A DNA stretch of 64,000 bases, taken from positions 62,001 to 126,000 of the forward strand of contig JBGCFI010000009.1 of the NCBI GenBank assembly GCA_045106855.1, given 5' to 3'. A model generated the notes under the pieces. It did not search any database, was not told where the DNA came from, and worked only from the letters and a program-made list of their open reading frames with translations. The translations under genes and the position numbers were made by a program. Positions 18,330-27,598 of this stretch are shown here, piece by piece. This DNA is from Granulosicoccus sp045106855. GTDB taxonomy: Bacteria > Pseudomonadota > Gammaproteobacteria > Granulosicoccales > Granulosicoccaceae. Position 1 is the stretch's first letter. The number at the start of each line of letters is the position of its first letter.

Positions 18330-19183
18330 CAATGCGCCACTCCCAGATAGGCGTCTATGACTGCCTGACTGGCCTGAACCTCAGCGGGTGTTCCGTCTGC
18401 TATTTTCAAACCATAGTCGAGCACGACAATTCGGTCTGCGAGATCCATTACGACTCCCATATCGTGTTCGATAAGCGCAATGGTGGTACCGAACTCCGTG
18501 TTCAGGTCTATGATGAAACGGCTCATGTCCTCCTTTTCTTCCAGGTTCATACCAGCCATAGGCTCATCAAGTAAAAGCAGTTCAGGTTCCATGGCCATGG
18601 CGCGTCCAAGCTCTACGCGTTTTTGCAGGCCATAGGGCAATTTGCCTACAGGCTGTTTGCGGATATGTGCGATCTCGAGAAAATCGATGATCTCCTCTAC
18701 TTTGGTTCTATGGGCTATCTCTTCGGCTCGCGCAGGACCTACGTGCAGCACCTGCCAGAGAAACCCTCGATGCATCTTTAACGAGCGGCCAGACATAATG
18801 TTGTCGAGCGTGCTCATTCCCTTGAAAAGCGCAACGTTCTGGAAAGTTCTGGCAATGCCAGAGGCCGCTGCCTCGTAAGGCTTCATGCGACGACGCTTTT
18901 GACCGCGGAAATTGATCACACCTTCCTGCGGGTGATAGAACCCGTTGATAACGTTAAGCATGGATGTTTTACCAGCTCCGTTGGGGCCAATAATGGCCCG
19001 CACCTCACCCTTCATGATGTCGAAGGAGATATCGGTAATGGCATTTACACCGCCAAATGACAAAGACACATTGCTGACGCTTAACAGCTCTTCAGTATGT
19101 ACTCGTTCAGCGGATGAACCCACAATGTCTTTCATGGATTTTTCAGTATTGTCCCCGGTAGTAGCCGATACCTGCGATGTCAT
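18329..19183 (-). CDS. ABC transporter ATP-binding protein, LivG type
   Basis: Second ATPase of the LIV-type importer. Walker A GPNGAGKTS, the conserved ARTFQNVALFKGMSTLDNIM after it, a divergent signature LPYGLQKRVELGRAMAM and Walker B LLLLDEPMAGMN are all visible; LivG proteins typically have LPYG in the signature. The 284-residue length includes a polar N-terminal extension of about 30 residues. The start overlaps the upstream ligase stop as TAATG, and its stop overlaps livH, so the three are tightly coupled. Confidence 0.93.
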   Translation of the reverse strand: MTSQVSATTGDNTEKSMKDIVGSSAERVHTEELLSVSNVSLSFGGVNAITDISFDIMKGEVRAIIGPNGAGKTSMLNVINGFYHPQEGVINFRGQKRRRMKPYEAAASGIARTFQNVALFKGMSTLDNIMSGRSLKMHRGFLWQVLHVGPARAEEIAHRTKVEEIIDFLEIAHIRKQPVGKLPYGLQKRVELGRAMAMEPELLLLDEPMAGMNLEEKEDMSRFIIDLNTEFGTTIALIEHDMGVVMDLADRIVVLDYGLKIADGTPAEVQASQAVIDAYLGVAH

Positions 19184-21132
19184 TACGAGGCCAACCTCAT
19201 TGGCGAATTCATCGCAACATCCCGAATTTCCACATCGGCCTCAATCGTCCCCTCGCGACCATCTTCGAATACAACCTTGGTTGATACAAACTGTGAGGAT
19301 TTTTCAGAATACAGAGCTTCGATCAAAGGCTCGTAACGCTCATTGATGAATTTTCGACGCACTTTCTGTGTCCTTGTAAGTTCACCATCATCGGCGTCCA
19401 GCTCTTTATGCAGTACAAGAAATCGTTTTATGCACGCACCTGCAACTCTGGGTTCGGCTGCCAGATCCTGATTTACCTGTCGGATATGCTCCTCGACCAT
19501 GTCATATACCAATGCATGTCCGGCGAGCTCCTGGTAGGAGGCATAGACGATGTTGTTACGTTCTGCCCAATTGGCAACTGCGGTCAAATCAATATTGACA
19601 AAGGCTGTAACAAAATCGCGCTGATCACCAAATGCGACAACCTCTTTGATGTTCGAGAAAAACTTCAGCTTGTTCTCAATGTACTTGGGTGGAAACAAGC
19701 TGCCATCATTGAGTTTGCCAACATCCTTTGCCCGATCGATAATTCGCAGGTGGCCATTGTCGTCAATGAAACCCGCATCGCCGGTATATACCCATCCATC
19801 GGGTGTCTTGGTGGACGCCGTAGCGTCATCGTTCTGGTAATACCCCAAAAAAACACCCGGCGAGCGATAAAGTACTTCTCCATTATCTGCAATTTTCAGT
19901 TCGACATCCGGTGACGGCGTACCCACGGTATCAGCATCGATCTGCCCATCAGGTTGGGCCGTGATGTATACGCTTGCTTCGGTCTGACCATAAAGCTGTT
20001 TAAGGTTGATACCTAAAGAGCGATAAAATCGAAAAATATCTGGCCCGATCGCCTCACCTGCGGTGTAGGCCACTCGCACTTTGGACATACCCAGTCGATT
20101 TTTTAACGGACCATAGACAAAAAATTCACCAAGGGCATAGTGCAGGCGTGCCATGGGTGAAACCGGGTCACCATTAAGGACTGCTTCACCGTATTTTTTT
20201 GCTACGTCGACGAAATGATGGAACATGGCGCGCTTGGGTCGACTGGCATCCTCCATAGTGACCATGATGGTTGTCAGCAGCGTTTCGAAAACTCGCGGCG
20301 GTGCAAAAAAATAAGTGGGTGCAATTTCACGACGATCAGATGTGATGGTATCGAGACTTTCAGGACAGCAAACACAGTAGCCGGCAGCTAGTGACTGGCC
20401 GTAGCTGAATACATGATCACCCACCCATGCCAGCGGCAGGTAAGCTATGGTTTCTTCTTTCTCGTCCAGATTATCGAACTTGTTGGCGTTGATAGATGTG
20501 ATAATCAAATTGTTGTGCGACAGCATCACGCCTTTTGGCTTGCCGGTGGTGCCTGATGTATAAAGCATGACACACAGATCGTCACTAATTAAGTCATCGA
20601 TGCCAACGCGCCACCGGACAGCCCGATTCTGGTCACGCTCTAATGCACGAAGGCCCAGCTCTTGTACAGCGGTGATGGGTAATATAATGTCTTTGGCGTA
20701 GTTGCGTAATCCGCGTGGTTCGTCATAAAGGAGCTTTTCAAGCATCGGCAACTGCTCCTGCACAGACAATACTTTATCGATCTGCTCTTGATCCTGACAA
20801 ACGGCAAACCGGACACCGGCATGCTCTAATACAAACACCATTTCATCAGCGACAGCATCCGAGTACATCGGCACAGGAATAGCACCAATGGACTGGATTG
20901 CCGAAAAACTCCAATAGAGCCTTGGGCGATTAGCACCAATGATCGCTACCTTGTCACCAGGCTTGACACCCAGCTCTTGTAGTCCTATTGCGTAGGCTTG
21001 CACCTCATCGCAAACCTCTCGCCAGGTCCACTCTCGCCAGATCCCCAGATCTTTGTGGCGCATTGACACGCGATCGGCGAATTGCTCTGCATTGCGGAGC
21101 AGATAATGCGGCATGCTAGGCAATGATTGCAT
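19183..21132 (-). CDS. Long-chain-type acyl-CoA synthetase (AMP-forming)
   Basis: ANL-superfamily ligase of the long-chain/FAA1-like branch, 649 residues. P-loop motif MLYTSGTTGKPKGVMLSH lies near residues 184-201; VGTPSPDVELKIADNGEVLY and TPDGWVYTGDAGFIDDNGHL (the AMP-ribose Asp) follow, and GKLNDGSLFPPKYIENKLKF marks the C-terminal hinge. It heads the ABC transporter cluster, overlapping livG by TAATG and lying 25 bases after serS on the same strand. The context, an importer bracketed by two CoA ligases, suggests vectorial activation of an imported acid; a plain fatty-acid role is the alternative. Confidence 0.9.
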   Translation of the reverse strand: MQSLPSMPHYLLRNAEQFADRVSMRHKDLGIWREWTWREVCDEVQAYAIGLQELGVKPGDKVAIIGANRPRLYWSFSAIQSIGAIPVPMYSDAVADEMVFVLEHAGVRFAVCQDQEQIDKVLSVQEQLPMLEKLLYDEPRGLRNYAKDIILPITAVQELGLRALERDQNRAVRWRVGIDDLISDDLCVMLYTSGTTGKPKGVMLSHNNLIITSINANKFDNLDEKEETIAYLPLAWVGDHVFSYGQSLAAGYCVCCPESLDTITSDRREIAPTYFFAPPRVFETLLTTIMVTMEDASRPKRAMFHHFVDVAKKYGEAVLNGDPVSPMARLHYALGEFFVYGPLKNRLGMSKVRVAYTAGEAIGPDIFRFYRSLGINLKQLYGQTEASVYITAQPDGQIDADTVGTPSPDVELKIADNGEVLYRSPGVFLGYYQNDDATASTKTPDGWVYTGDAGFIDDNGHLRIIDRAKDVGKLNDGSLFPPKYIENKLKFFSNIKEVVAFGDQRDFVTAFVNIDLTAVANWAERNNIVYASYQELAGHALVYDMVEEHIRQVNQDLAAEPRVAGACIKRFLVLHKELDADDGELTRTQKVRRKFINERYEPLIEALYSEKSSQFVSTKVVFEDGREGTIEADVEIRDVAMNSPMRLAS

Positions 21133-21157
21133 GGTGACTGGTCGCTACTGATGTTGT

Positions 21158-22477
21158 TTATTCCGGTAACAATACAGCACCTATACCGCCCATGTAAGCC
21201 CTTAATGCTTCAGGAACCTCAACGCTGCCATCGGCCTGCTGGTAATTTTCAAGAATAGCAATAAGCGTACGGCCAACCGCCAGACCCGATCCGTTTAGCG
21301 TGTGCAACAATTCAGTCTTGCGGGTTTCCGGATCCCGGAACCTGGCTTGCATGCGCCTCGCCTGAAAATCGGTGCAATTGCTACAAGAGGAAATCTCTCG
21401 ATACGTATCCTGGGCAGGCAACCACACTTCCAGATCGTAGGTTTTTGCAGCCGCAAAACCGATGTCACCACCACACAATGCCACCACCCTGTAAGGCAGC
21501 TCGAGTTTTTTGAGTATATTTTCTGCATGTGAAGTCATGGCCTCGAGCGCATCGAACGAATCATCAGGGTGGACGATCTGTACCATTTCGACTTTTTCGA
21601 ACTGGTGCTGTCGGATCAGGCCACGGGTGTCGCGGCCGTATGAGCCTGCTTCCGATCTGAAACAAGCGCTGTGGCAGGTGTACCGAATTGGCAGATCACC
21701 CACCTCGAGGATGGAATCCCGTACGGTATTGGTTACTGGCACTTCAGATGTAGGAATCAGGTAATAGTCACTGTCATTTGCTCCGGCTTCCTCCTGGGTT
21801 TTTGCATCACCCCACACAAGCCGAAAAAGATCCTCTTCGAATTTGGGCAGCTGTCCGGTGCCACGCAATGATTGATTGTTGACGATCTGCGGGACATTTA
21901 TCTCGGTATAGCCATGTTCGCGCGTGTGCGTATCCAGCATCAATTGGACAAGAGCGCGATGCATCATCGCCAGGTCACCTCTAAGTACCGCAAAACGCGA
22001 ACCTGTGAGTTTGACCGCCGTTTCGAAATCCAGCGCACTGCGCCGACTGCCAAGATCCACGTGGTCCTTAGGCGCATAATTGAACTTGCGCGGTTCGCCC
22101 ACCCGGCGCATCTCGACATTATCACTTTCGTCCCTGCCGCCGGGGACACTGGCATCGACGATATTGGGCAGACTCAGCAGTATCTGCTCAAGCGCGTCCT
22201 GAACCTCAGCCAATTCTTGTTTTGCTGCTTCCAGTTCGTCCCCCAGACGCGATGTTTCTGCCAAAAGAGGCTCGATGTCCTCCCCCCTGGATTTCGCCTG
22301 TCCAATAAGTTTGGAGCGAGCGTTCCGCGTCGCCTGAAGCTCCTCCGAGGCACTTTGAAGCTTCTTGCGCTTTTGTTCCAGCTCCGACAAGGCCTCGGTG
22401 TCCAGCGAGTAATTACGCACGCTGAGACGCTCGGCGACATGAGGTAGTTGGGTTCGGATAAGTTTGGGGTCAAGCAT
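21158..22477 (-). CDS. serS: Serine-tRNA ligase SerS
   Basis: Class II aminoacyl-tRNA synthetase charging tRNA-Ser (and tRNA-Sec). The 439-residue enzyme has the N-terminal two-helix coiled-coil arm (about residues 30-105, rich in E, K, Q and L), the RYTCHSACFRSEAGSYGRDT motif 2 region and motif 3 GSGLAVGRTLIAILENYQQ near the C-terminus. A TSEVPVTN segment forms part of the serine site. The order fluC-serS is common in gammaproteobacteria. Confidence 0.97.
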   Translation of the reverse strand: MLDPKLIRTQLPHVAERLSVRNYSLDTEALSELEQKRKKLQSASEELQATRNARSKLIGQAKSRGEDIEPLLAETSRLGDELEAAKQELAEVQDALEQILLSLPNIVDASVPGGRDESDNVEMRRVGEPRKFNYAPKDHVDLGSRRSALDFETAVKLTGSRFAVLRGDLAMMHRALVQLMLDTHTREHGYTEINVPQIVNNQSLRGTGQLPKFEEDLFRLVWGDAKTQEEAGANDSDYYLIPTSEVPVTNTVRDSILEVGDLPIRYTCHSACFRSEAGSYGRDTRGLIRQHQFEKVEMVQIVHPDDSFDALEAMTSHAENILKKLELPYRVVALCGGDIGFAAAKTYDLEVWLPAQDTYREISSCSNCTDFQARRMQARFRDPETRKTELLHTLNGSGLAVGRTLIAILENYQQADGSVEVPEALRAYMGGIGAVLLPE

Positions 22478-22551
22478 ACTTAGGGCAGGTCACCGTAGGA
22501 AATATACTCAAGTATATCTGAGTGCCGAGTCAGCATCGAGACAGCGTGCCA

Positions 22552-22938
22552 CTAAAAAAACCTGGCCAGCCGGGCACCCAACGTGACCGCAAGAAGTGCC
22601 CCACCAACGGTAATGGATACATTGGCTATTGCGGCTGAAAGCGCCCCTGTCTGCATGAGTTTCAGGGTTTCCACAGAGAACGCCGACAAAGTGGTGAAAC
22701 TTCCCAGGAAACCGGTAACGAGCAACAGATACACTGGCGAGGCTGACAATCCTCGAGACCATAAAAACGAGATAATAAAGCCAGCCAGAAAAGCACCGCT
22801 AAGATTTGCCACAAGAGTTGCAAGAGGAAAACGAACAGTGCTATCGAGCAGCAGGATGGTTAGCGCATACCGGGCACAGGCCCCCATTGCGCCTCCAGCC
22901 GCGACCATGACAAATCCTGCACCCACGCTCACCGGCAC
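22552..22938 (-). CDS. fluC: Fluoride ion channel FluC/CrcB
   Basis: Small dual-topology membrane channel that exports fluoride. The 128-residue protein has four hydrophobic segments, the GGAMGACARYALT motif in helix 1, LVANLSGAFLAG in helix 2 and GFLGSFTTLSAFSVE in helix 3, which is the Phe-box/Na-site region of the family (usual form GFCGGFTTFSTF). It precedes serS by 74 bases. I see no fluoride riboswitch in the short upstream region shared with the divergent DUF4124 gene. Confidence 0.93.
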   Translation of the reverse strand: MPVSVGAGFVMVAAGGAMGACARYALTILLLDSTVRFPLATLVANLSGAFLAGFIISFLWSRGLSASPVYLLLVTGFLGSFTTLSAFSVETLKLMQTGALSAAIANVSITVGGALLAVTLGARLARFF

Positions 22939-22986
22939 CGACCTTGCATCGTAGCCCTCAGAACCACTAATTCCGATTGCGTCATC

Positions 22987-23580
22987 ATGATTCGTCTCTT
23001 GAGTTTTCTAGTTTTGTTAGGCAGCAGTGCCATTGTACTTGCCCAGCCCCTTTACAAATGGGTTGAATCGGATGGCTCCATTACTTTTTCTGTGACGCCG
23101 CCCGCGGCCGGTATTGACTACGAAACCGTTAGCGCAAAGGGCTCGGATCAATCACTGGCGAATGCACCGGCTGCCGCCAAAGCGCCCGCCTTGCAACAGA
23201 TATTGCCCTCGGCAACGCCATCCCGGGTCCCGACACAACGCCTGGCTCCTCAGCAAGGCATTCAGGCAGGCATAGAGTCCAGCGCAGGCGTGTCGCAAGC
23301 CAACGCGCCAACACTACCAGCGGGCTATTCTGAAAAGCAGGCCCGGAGCGTTATTGGTACGAAAACAAGTCGCACACCAGAAGAAAGCAGGCGTTTAAAC
23401 GACGGCTCTGTAACGGGCATGGCCAGAAGCCGCAAACAGCGGCAATGTGAAGATCTGAAAAAGAGAGTGGTGTCTCTTGAGAGGCGACTAAAAACCCGAC
23501 TGACGCCTGAGGACATGGATAACACGGTCATTCACATGGCTCGTTACCAGCGGAGCTATGATCAGCACTGTGTACAGTAA
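22987..23580 (+). CDS. DUF4124 domain protein, periplasmic
   Basis: The 197-residue product has a signal peptide (MIRLLSFLVLLGSSAIVLAQ) followed directly by the DUF4124 motif PLYKWVESDGSITFSVTPPA, a short domain common at the N-terminus of gammaproteobacterial envelope proteins. After it comes a low-complexity Ala/Pro/Gln region and a basic C-terminal helix with CEDLKKRVVSLERRLKTRL. Function of the family is not known. The 3' end overlaps the convergent DUF1249 gene by 19 bases. Confidence 0.85.
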   Translation: MIRLLSFLVLLGSSAIVLAQPLYKWVESDGSITFSVTPPAAGIDYETVSAKGSDQSLANAPAAAKAPALQQILPSATPSRVPTQRLAPQQGIQAGIESSAGVSQANAPTLPAGYSEKQARSVIGTKTSRTPEESRRLNDGSVTGMARSRKQRQCEDLKKRVVSLERRLKTRLTPEDMDNTVIHMARYQRSYDQHCVQ

Positions 23581-24044
23581 GCTTTAACTACCTCAGCGCT
23601 AACAGGTTTCTCGGAAAAACTATGGCCCTGGAGAAGACAGTAGCTGAGCCATTTGTGTAAAAACCGATTGAGGCGTTGGCCTTCTTCGAGATCGCGAGTG
23701 CGCCGCTCAGCAAATCTGCCCTCAGGCAAAAGCCCGCTCATAACTTCACAGCTGCGAGCATCATGATAAAGCCGAATAAACAAGTCCGGCTCATACGGCT
23801 TGTGTCCATCGGAATTTTCAGAGAAATGGTAAGTCAACTTGAATGTGGAGGTGTATTTACTGTGGCTGATGTCTCGAAGCTCCAGCGCTGGAGTATCACC
23901 GGCCCTGGATACGAAACAACCCACGCGCATTGAACGCAGTTCTGGTGCAAGAAGCCGCATCAACATGTAGTTACGCTCGTAGAGATCCATCAGGCTCTCA
24001 AATCGGCCGCTGGTACGGGGCCTTTGCAATAATGTGTTATACAT
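23562..24044 (-). CDS. DUF1249 family protein (YqiB-like)
   Basis: A 160-residue soluble protein starting at ATG 24044; a GTG six codons upstream is in frame but has no ribosome site. The sequence LMDLYERNYMLMRLLAPEL near the start, YTSTFKLTYHF and PDLFIRLYHDARSCEV match DUF1249, whose E. coli member is YqiB. The usual RN-x-FL-x-KWLxYCL C-terminal segment is present as NRFLHKWLSYCLLQGH. Function is unknown; in other bacteria it neighbours nudF and cpdA, which are not here. Confidence 0.88.
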   Translation of the reverse strand: MYNTLLQRPRTSGRFESLMDLYERNYMLMRLLAPELRSMRVGCFVSRAGDTPALELRDISHSKYTSTFKLTYHFSENSDGHKPYEPDLFIRLYHDARSCEVMSGLLPEGRFAERRTRDLEEGQRLNRFLHKWLSYCLLQGHSFSEKPVSAEVVKAYCTQC

Positions 24045-24264
24045 CGCTCCTATTATGGTCACCTGATCGCCAAGGTCAAACCTTATTCACGTAATATAGC
24101 GCTAGTTCGTCTCAAGCCTTGCAAAAGCAAGTATTTGCCACTATCTCCCTCTGTCGTGAAATAATACTGATGTCACGAGAAAATCCCAAAGATCCTTGAT
24201 CTCTGGTACGTTTTAGTGATAAAAGCGCACGGCACTCATCAGTTAAGGTAAACCTAGAGTATTA

Positions 24265-24483
24265 ATGGCTAAAGAAGAACCCATAGAAATGGAGGGCACT
24301 GTCATAGACACGCTCCCCAACACCATGTTCCGCGTCGAGCTGGAGAACGGACACGTGGTAACAGCGCACATTTCGGGCAAGATGCGCAAGCACTACATCC
24401 GCATATTGACCGGTGACAAAGTTACCGTGCAAATGACACCATACGACCTCAGCAAGGGTCGCATTACTTATCGAAGCAGATAA
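24265..24483 (+). CDS. infA: Translation initiation factor IF-1
   Basis: Seventy-two residues, standard length, single S1/OB-fold domain. MEGTVIDTLPNTMFRVELEN, GHVVTAHISGKMRKHYIRIL and the C-terminal KGRITYR are nearly canonical. IF-1 binds the ribosomal A site with IF-2 and IF-3 during initiation. It stands alone, with about 200 bases before and 770 after it. A weak 7-bp stem GATGCCT/AGGCATC at 24527-24554 follows the stop without a U-run. Confidence 0.97.
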   Translation: MAKEEPIEMEGTVIDTLPNTMFRVELENGHVVTAHISGKMRKHYIRILTGDKVTVQMTPYDLSKGRITYRSR

Positions 24484-25254
24484 AGCGGCCACAGTTCGTT
24501 GTGTGCCGGCAGTAACCCCAGATAAAGATGCCTTGAGAGAACAGGTGAGGCATCTGCGGGAATCTATCGAGACAACCCGGTATGTTTAGAATTACCCACT
24601 AGGGTGCGCATGCCGCCGTCGCTTCATGTCCTTGCATCAATTGCCTCTGGCAATGGCCCAGATATTGACACGACAGAAACTACGGCTGGTCATTGATAAC
24701 AGCTGACGGACATCCCACCAACACATTTGATTCCGGATGCAGCGCCTCTATGAAGCCAGCGCCAGCGGATAGCCTATTCCCCGGATAAAGAGTACCTACA
24801 CTTAAATACAGGTGCTTGCCTATCCCCGATCCTGCCCATAGTTGTCCGGGCGACTGCACTTTGGAACTCCGGGGAGATCGGCCATTCAACAACACCCAAC
24901 GGACTCAATTTTACCCAACGTTAATCAACTGTTAGTCTACAGGCATGAGTTGATAGACGTCGCAGAACGTCCAGCTCTGGTGTTGAGTCAAACTTCTCTT
25001 CAACGTTACGCCATGAGTAGTTGTAATGTAGGCGGCTAGTGGTCGGTAAATGATGGTAAACCTCGTACAGCAAAATCACGCCATAGTCCCGCGTAACCCG
25101 GGAAACTCATTATCTGCCTGTTTCTTAGCTTATACCGGCTGTAATGGCTACTTAGTAGTAAGGACAAAAAAGAGAAGGCCAAAAGACACATCAGCGATGT
25201 CGACACGAGCACTCACCACGTTGTTCCCAAACCACTCAGAGAGAGAAAAATAAT
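24484..25254. other. Long gap between infA and the GMC gene pair, nothing recognisable
   Basis: About 770 bases with no convincing reading frame on either strand, no tRNA-like cloverleaf or TPsiC-type box and no strong terminator. The right end supplies a purine-rich ribosome site (GAGAGAGAAAAA) for the next gene. A decayed gene or regulatory RNA cannot be excluded. Confidence 0.55.
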
Positions 25255-25833
25255 ATGAGCGCAAGTTATACACCTTCCCACGAAATAAAATTTATTGAAA
25301 AAACCAAGCCAGGCTATCGCTTGACACGACGCGAACTTTTGGCACAAGGCCTTGGGTTGGGCGGTAGCTTTCTCGTAGGCAGCGGTTTCATTGCTGCCAG
25401 CAGTGCTACCTGGGCGATGGAAGTTAAAGCCCTTAAACCGAGCACGATGGCAACTTTAGTCCAGATGGCTCGGGATATTTACCCGCATGACAAATTTGGC
25501 GATGAGCTTTACGCCATAGCGGTACAAGGCCATGATGATAAAGCCGCTAACGACGTTGATTTCAAGAACATGATCGAAGAAGGGGTCAGTAGTCTGGATA
25601 ACATTGCCAAAGCGGCAGGCCATCCAAGCTACGTAGATACAGGTTGGGAATCGGATCGTGTTGCACTCCTGCGTTCTATTGAACAAGACAGTTTTTTTCA
25701 AACCATGCGTAGCGGTCTTGTTGTCAGTTTGTATAACCAACCTGCCGTCTGGTCACTACTGGGCTACGAAGGCTCATCGTTTGAACAAGGAGGCTACCTG
25801 GATAGAGGGTTTGATGATGTGAACTGGCTGTAG
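25255..25833 (+). CDS. Tat-exported small subunit, gluconate 2-dehydrogenase subunit 3-like
   Basis: A 192-residue protein with a twin-arginine signal (LTRRELLAQGLGLGGSFLVG, residues 22-41), so it is probably exported folded. The mature part (MATLVQMARDIYPHDKFGD, later a LYNQPAVWSLLGYEGSS segment near the C-terminus) resembles the gamma subunit of membrane-bound gluconate/sugar dehydrogenases. It is directly upstream of a GMC oxidoreductase lacking its own signal, a pairing in which the small subunit carries the large one out through Tat. The cytochrome c subunit usually found with such pairs is not next door. Confidence 0.8.
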   Translation: MSASYTPSHEIKFIEKTKPGYRLTRRELLAQGLGLGGSFLVGSGFIAASSATWAMEVKALKPSTMATLVQMARDIYPHDKFGDELYAIAVQGHDDKAANDVDFKNMIEEGVSSLDNIAKAAGHPSYVDTGWESDRVALLRSIEQDSFFQTMRSGLVVSLYNQPAVWSLLGYEGSSFEQGGYLDRGFDDVNWL

Positions 25834-25888
25834 TAGTCAGCGGCCATTGTTTTCAGTAGATAAACCTTAACTATTCCGGAGAGAAATT

Positions 25889-27457
25889 ATGACAGCCCCC
25901 TATGATTTAAATGACAAGTCAGTAGTCGTTATTATTGGCACAGGAGCTGGTGGCGGCACCCTTGCCAACGAACTAGCACAAAAAGGCATCGATGTTGTTG
26001 CGCTCGAAGCCGGCGCAAGACACCTGCCTGACGATTACATCAATGATGAATGGGCAAGTTTCGGTCAACTTGCCTGGCTGGATATGCGCACAACATCAGG
26101 TGACTGGCGTGTATCTAGAGACTTTGCCAATCTACCTGCTTGGATCGTAAAGGCCGTTGGCGGATCAACCGTTCACTGGGCCGGTGCATCACTAAGGCTG
26201 CAAGAGCATGAATTTCGCACTCAATCGCACTATGGCGATGTCGAAGGTGCAAACCTGCTGGACTGGCCATTAACTCTGCAAGACCTAGAACCCTATTACG
26301 ATAAGGCGGAGGAAAAAATGGGTGTTACCCGCACCAATGGCATTCCGGGTTTACCAGGAAATAATAATTTCAAGGTTTTGAAAGCTGGCGCTGACAATAT
26401 GGGTTATAAAAACTGTCATACAGGGCGTATGGCAATCAACTCCGAGCCACGTGACAATCGTGGTTCATGTCGACAGTTAGGCTTCTGCTTTCAAGGTTGC
26501 AAAATGGGCGCAAAGTGGTCAACCGCCTACACGGAAATTCCCCAAGGTGAAAGCACAGGCCATCTGGAAGTACGCGAGGGTGCTCATGTGCAAACCATCG
26601 AACATGATGCCAAAGGGGAAGTTACTGCGGTAATCTACGTTGATGCAGAGGGTAAACAGCAACGCCAGGCAGCGCGCGCAGTCTGTGTTGCAGGCAATTC
26701 CATAGAAAGCCCACGCCTGTTATTGAATTCGGCATCCAGTATGTTTCCCGATGGATTGGCTAATTCATCAGGTCAGGTTGGACGCAATTACATGCGCCAT
26801 ATGACTGGATCCGTTTTTGCCGCCTTCGAAAATCCGGTCAATATGTATCGCGGAACCACAATGGCGGGCATAATCACCGATGAATCCAGACATGATCCGA
26901 CTCGAGGATTCGTTGGTGGCTATGAGATGGAAACGCTCGGCCTGGGTGTGCCTTTTATGGCAGCCTTCCTGAATCCCGGAGGCTGGGGACGGGAGTTCTC
27001 CGCGGCAATGGATACCTATGATCATATGGCTGGCATGTGGCTCGTTGGTGAAGACATGCCGCAGGAAAGTAATGCCATTACTTTATCTGATGAAAAAGAC
27101 CAGTTCGGACTACCAGCACCAAACGTACATTTTGATGATCACCCTAACGATATCGCTATGCGCAACCACGCTTACAAACAGGGTATGGCACTTTATGATT
27201 CGGTTGGGGCAACACAGACTCACCCCACTCCGCCCTATCCATCAACGCACAATCTCGGCACAAATCGCATGAGTGCCAGCCAACGAGATGGCGTGGTGAA
27301 CAGCTTTGGTCAAAGTCACGACATCAAGAATCTGTTTGTCTCCGATGGAAGCCAGTTCACTACCGGTGGTGCCGAGAACCCAACGCTCACTATTGTCACG
27401 CTCGCAATACGACAGGCTGATTACATCGCAAAACTAATGACTGCAAAAGCGATTTAG
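25889..27457 (+). CDS. GMC-family FAD-dependent oxidoreductase (sugar/alcohol dehydrogenase large subunit)
   Basis: A 522-residue flavoprotein. The FAD-binding Rossmann motif IIGTGAGGGTLANELAQKG is at about residues 14-32, the second FAD contact region is VGGSTVHWAGASLR, and the C-terminal GMC segment includes THNLGTNRM and VSDGSQFTTGGAENPTLTI. A Cys-containing stretch CRQLGFCFQGCKMGAKWS near residue 193 resembles gluconate/2-keto-gluconate and fructose dehydrogenase large subunits. It has no signal peptide and follows the Tat-signal small subunit by 55 bases with a GGAGAG ribosome site. Substrate is unknown, likely a sugar, polyol or sugar acid in the periplasm. Confidence 0.87.
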   Translation: MTAPYDLNDKSVVVIIGTGAGGGTLANELAQKGIDVVALEAGARHLPDDYINDEWASFGQLAWLDMRTTSGDWRVSRDFANLPAWIVKAVGGSTVHWAGASLRLQEHEFRTQSHYGDVEGANLLDWPLTLQDLEPYYDKAEEKMGVTRTNGIPGLPGNNNFKVLKAGADNMGYKNCHTGRMAINSEPRDNRGSCRQLGFCFQGCKMGAKWSTAYTEIPQGESTGHLEVREGAHVQTIEHDAKGEVTAVIYVDAEGKQQRQAARAVCVAGNSIESPRLLLNSASSMFPDGLANSSGQVGRNYMRHMTGSVFAAFENPVNMYRGTTMAGIITDESRHDPTRGFVGGYEMETLGLGVPFMAAFLNPGGWGREFSAAMDTYDHMAGMWLVGEDMPQESNAITLSDEKDQFGLPAPNVHFDDHPNDIAMRNHAYKQGMALYDSVGATQTHPTPPYPSTHNLGTNRMSASQRDGVVNSFGQSHDIKNLFVSDGSQFTTGGAENPTLTIVTLAIRQADYIAKLMTAKAI

Positions 27458-27465
27458 TTTCTGGT

Positions 27466-27506
27466 GGCTTTCTCACTTAACCGAAAAACCTCTAAGTGAG
27501 AAAGCC
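27466..27506 (+). terminator. Perfect 14-bp hairpin after the GMC gene
   Basis: GGCTTTCTCACTTA at 27466-27479 pairs with TAAGTGAGAAAGCC at 27493-27506 around a 13-base loop, eight bases after the stop. It lacks a U-run, so it may act as an mRNA 3' end or bidirectional roadblock, not a classical intrinsic terminator. Confidence 0.6.
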
Positions 27507-27598
27507 GATTAACGTCATCTGGTAGCCGGTGCCTTTGCACTCTGCCCGCCTTTAAACTTTTGAATATATATGCTTTCCAATTTTCCTCTCGCGGGTAA

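Noticed and set aside
21872..22447. 191-codon plus-strand frame opposite serS
   Set aside because: Antisense of serS; composition reflects the complementary strand of the tRNA synthetase.
22939..22986. Fluoride riboswitch upstream of fluC
   Set aside because: The divergent gap is only 48 bases and shows no pseudoknot-like consensus.
24527..24554. Terminator after infA
   Set aside because: Only a 7-bp stem with a 14-base loop and no U-run; too weak to annotate as a terminator.
24842..25253. Two short plus-strand frames in the infA-GMC gap
   Set aside because: No ribosome site, domain or composition typical of genes here.
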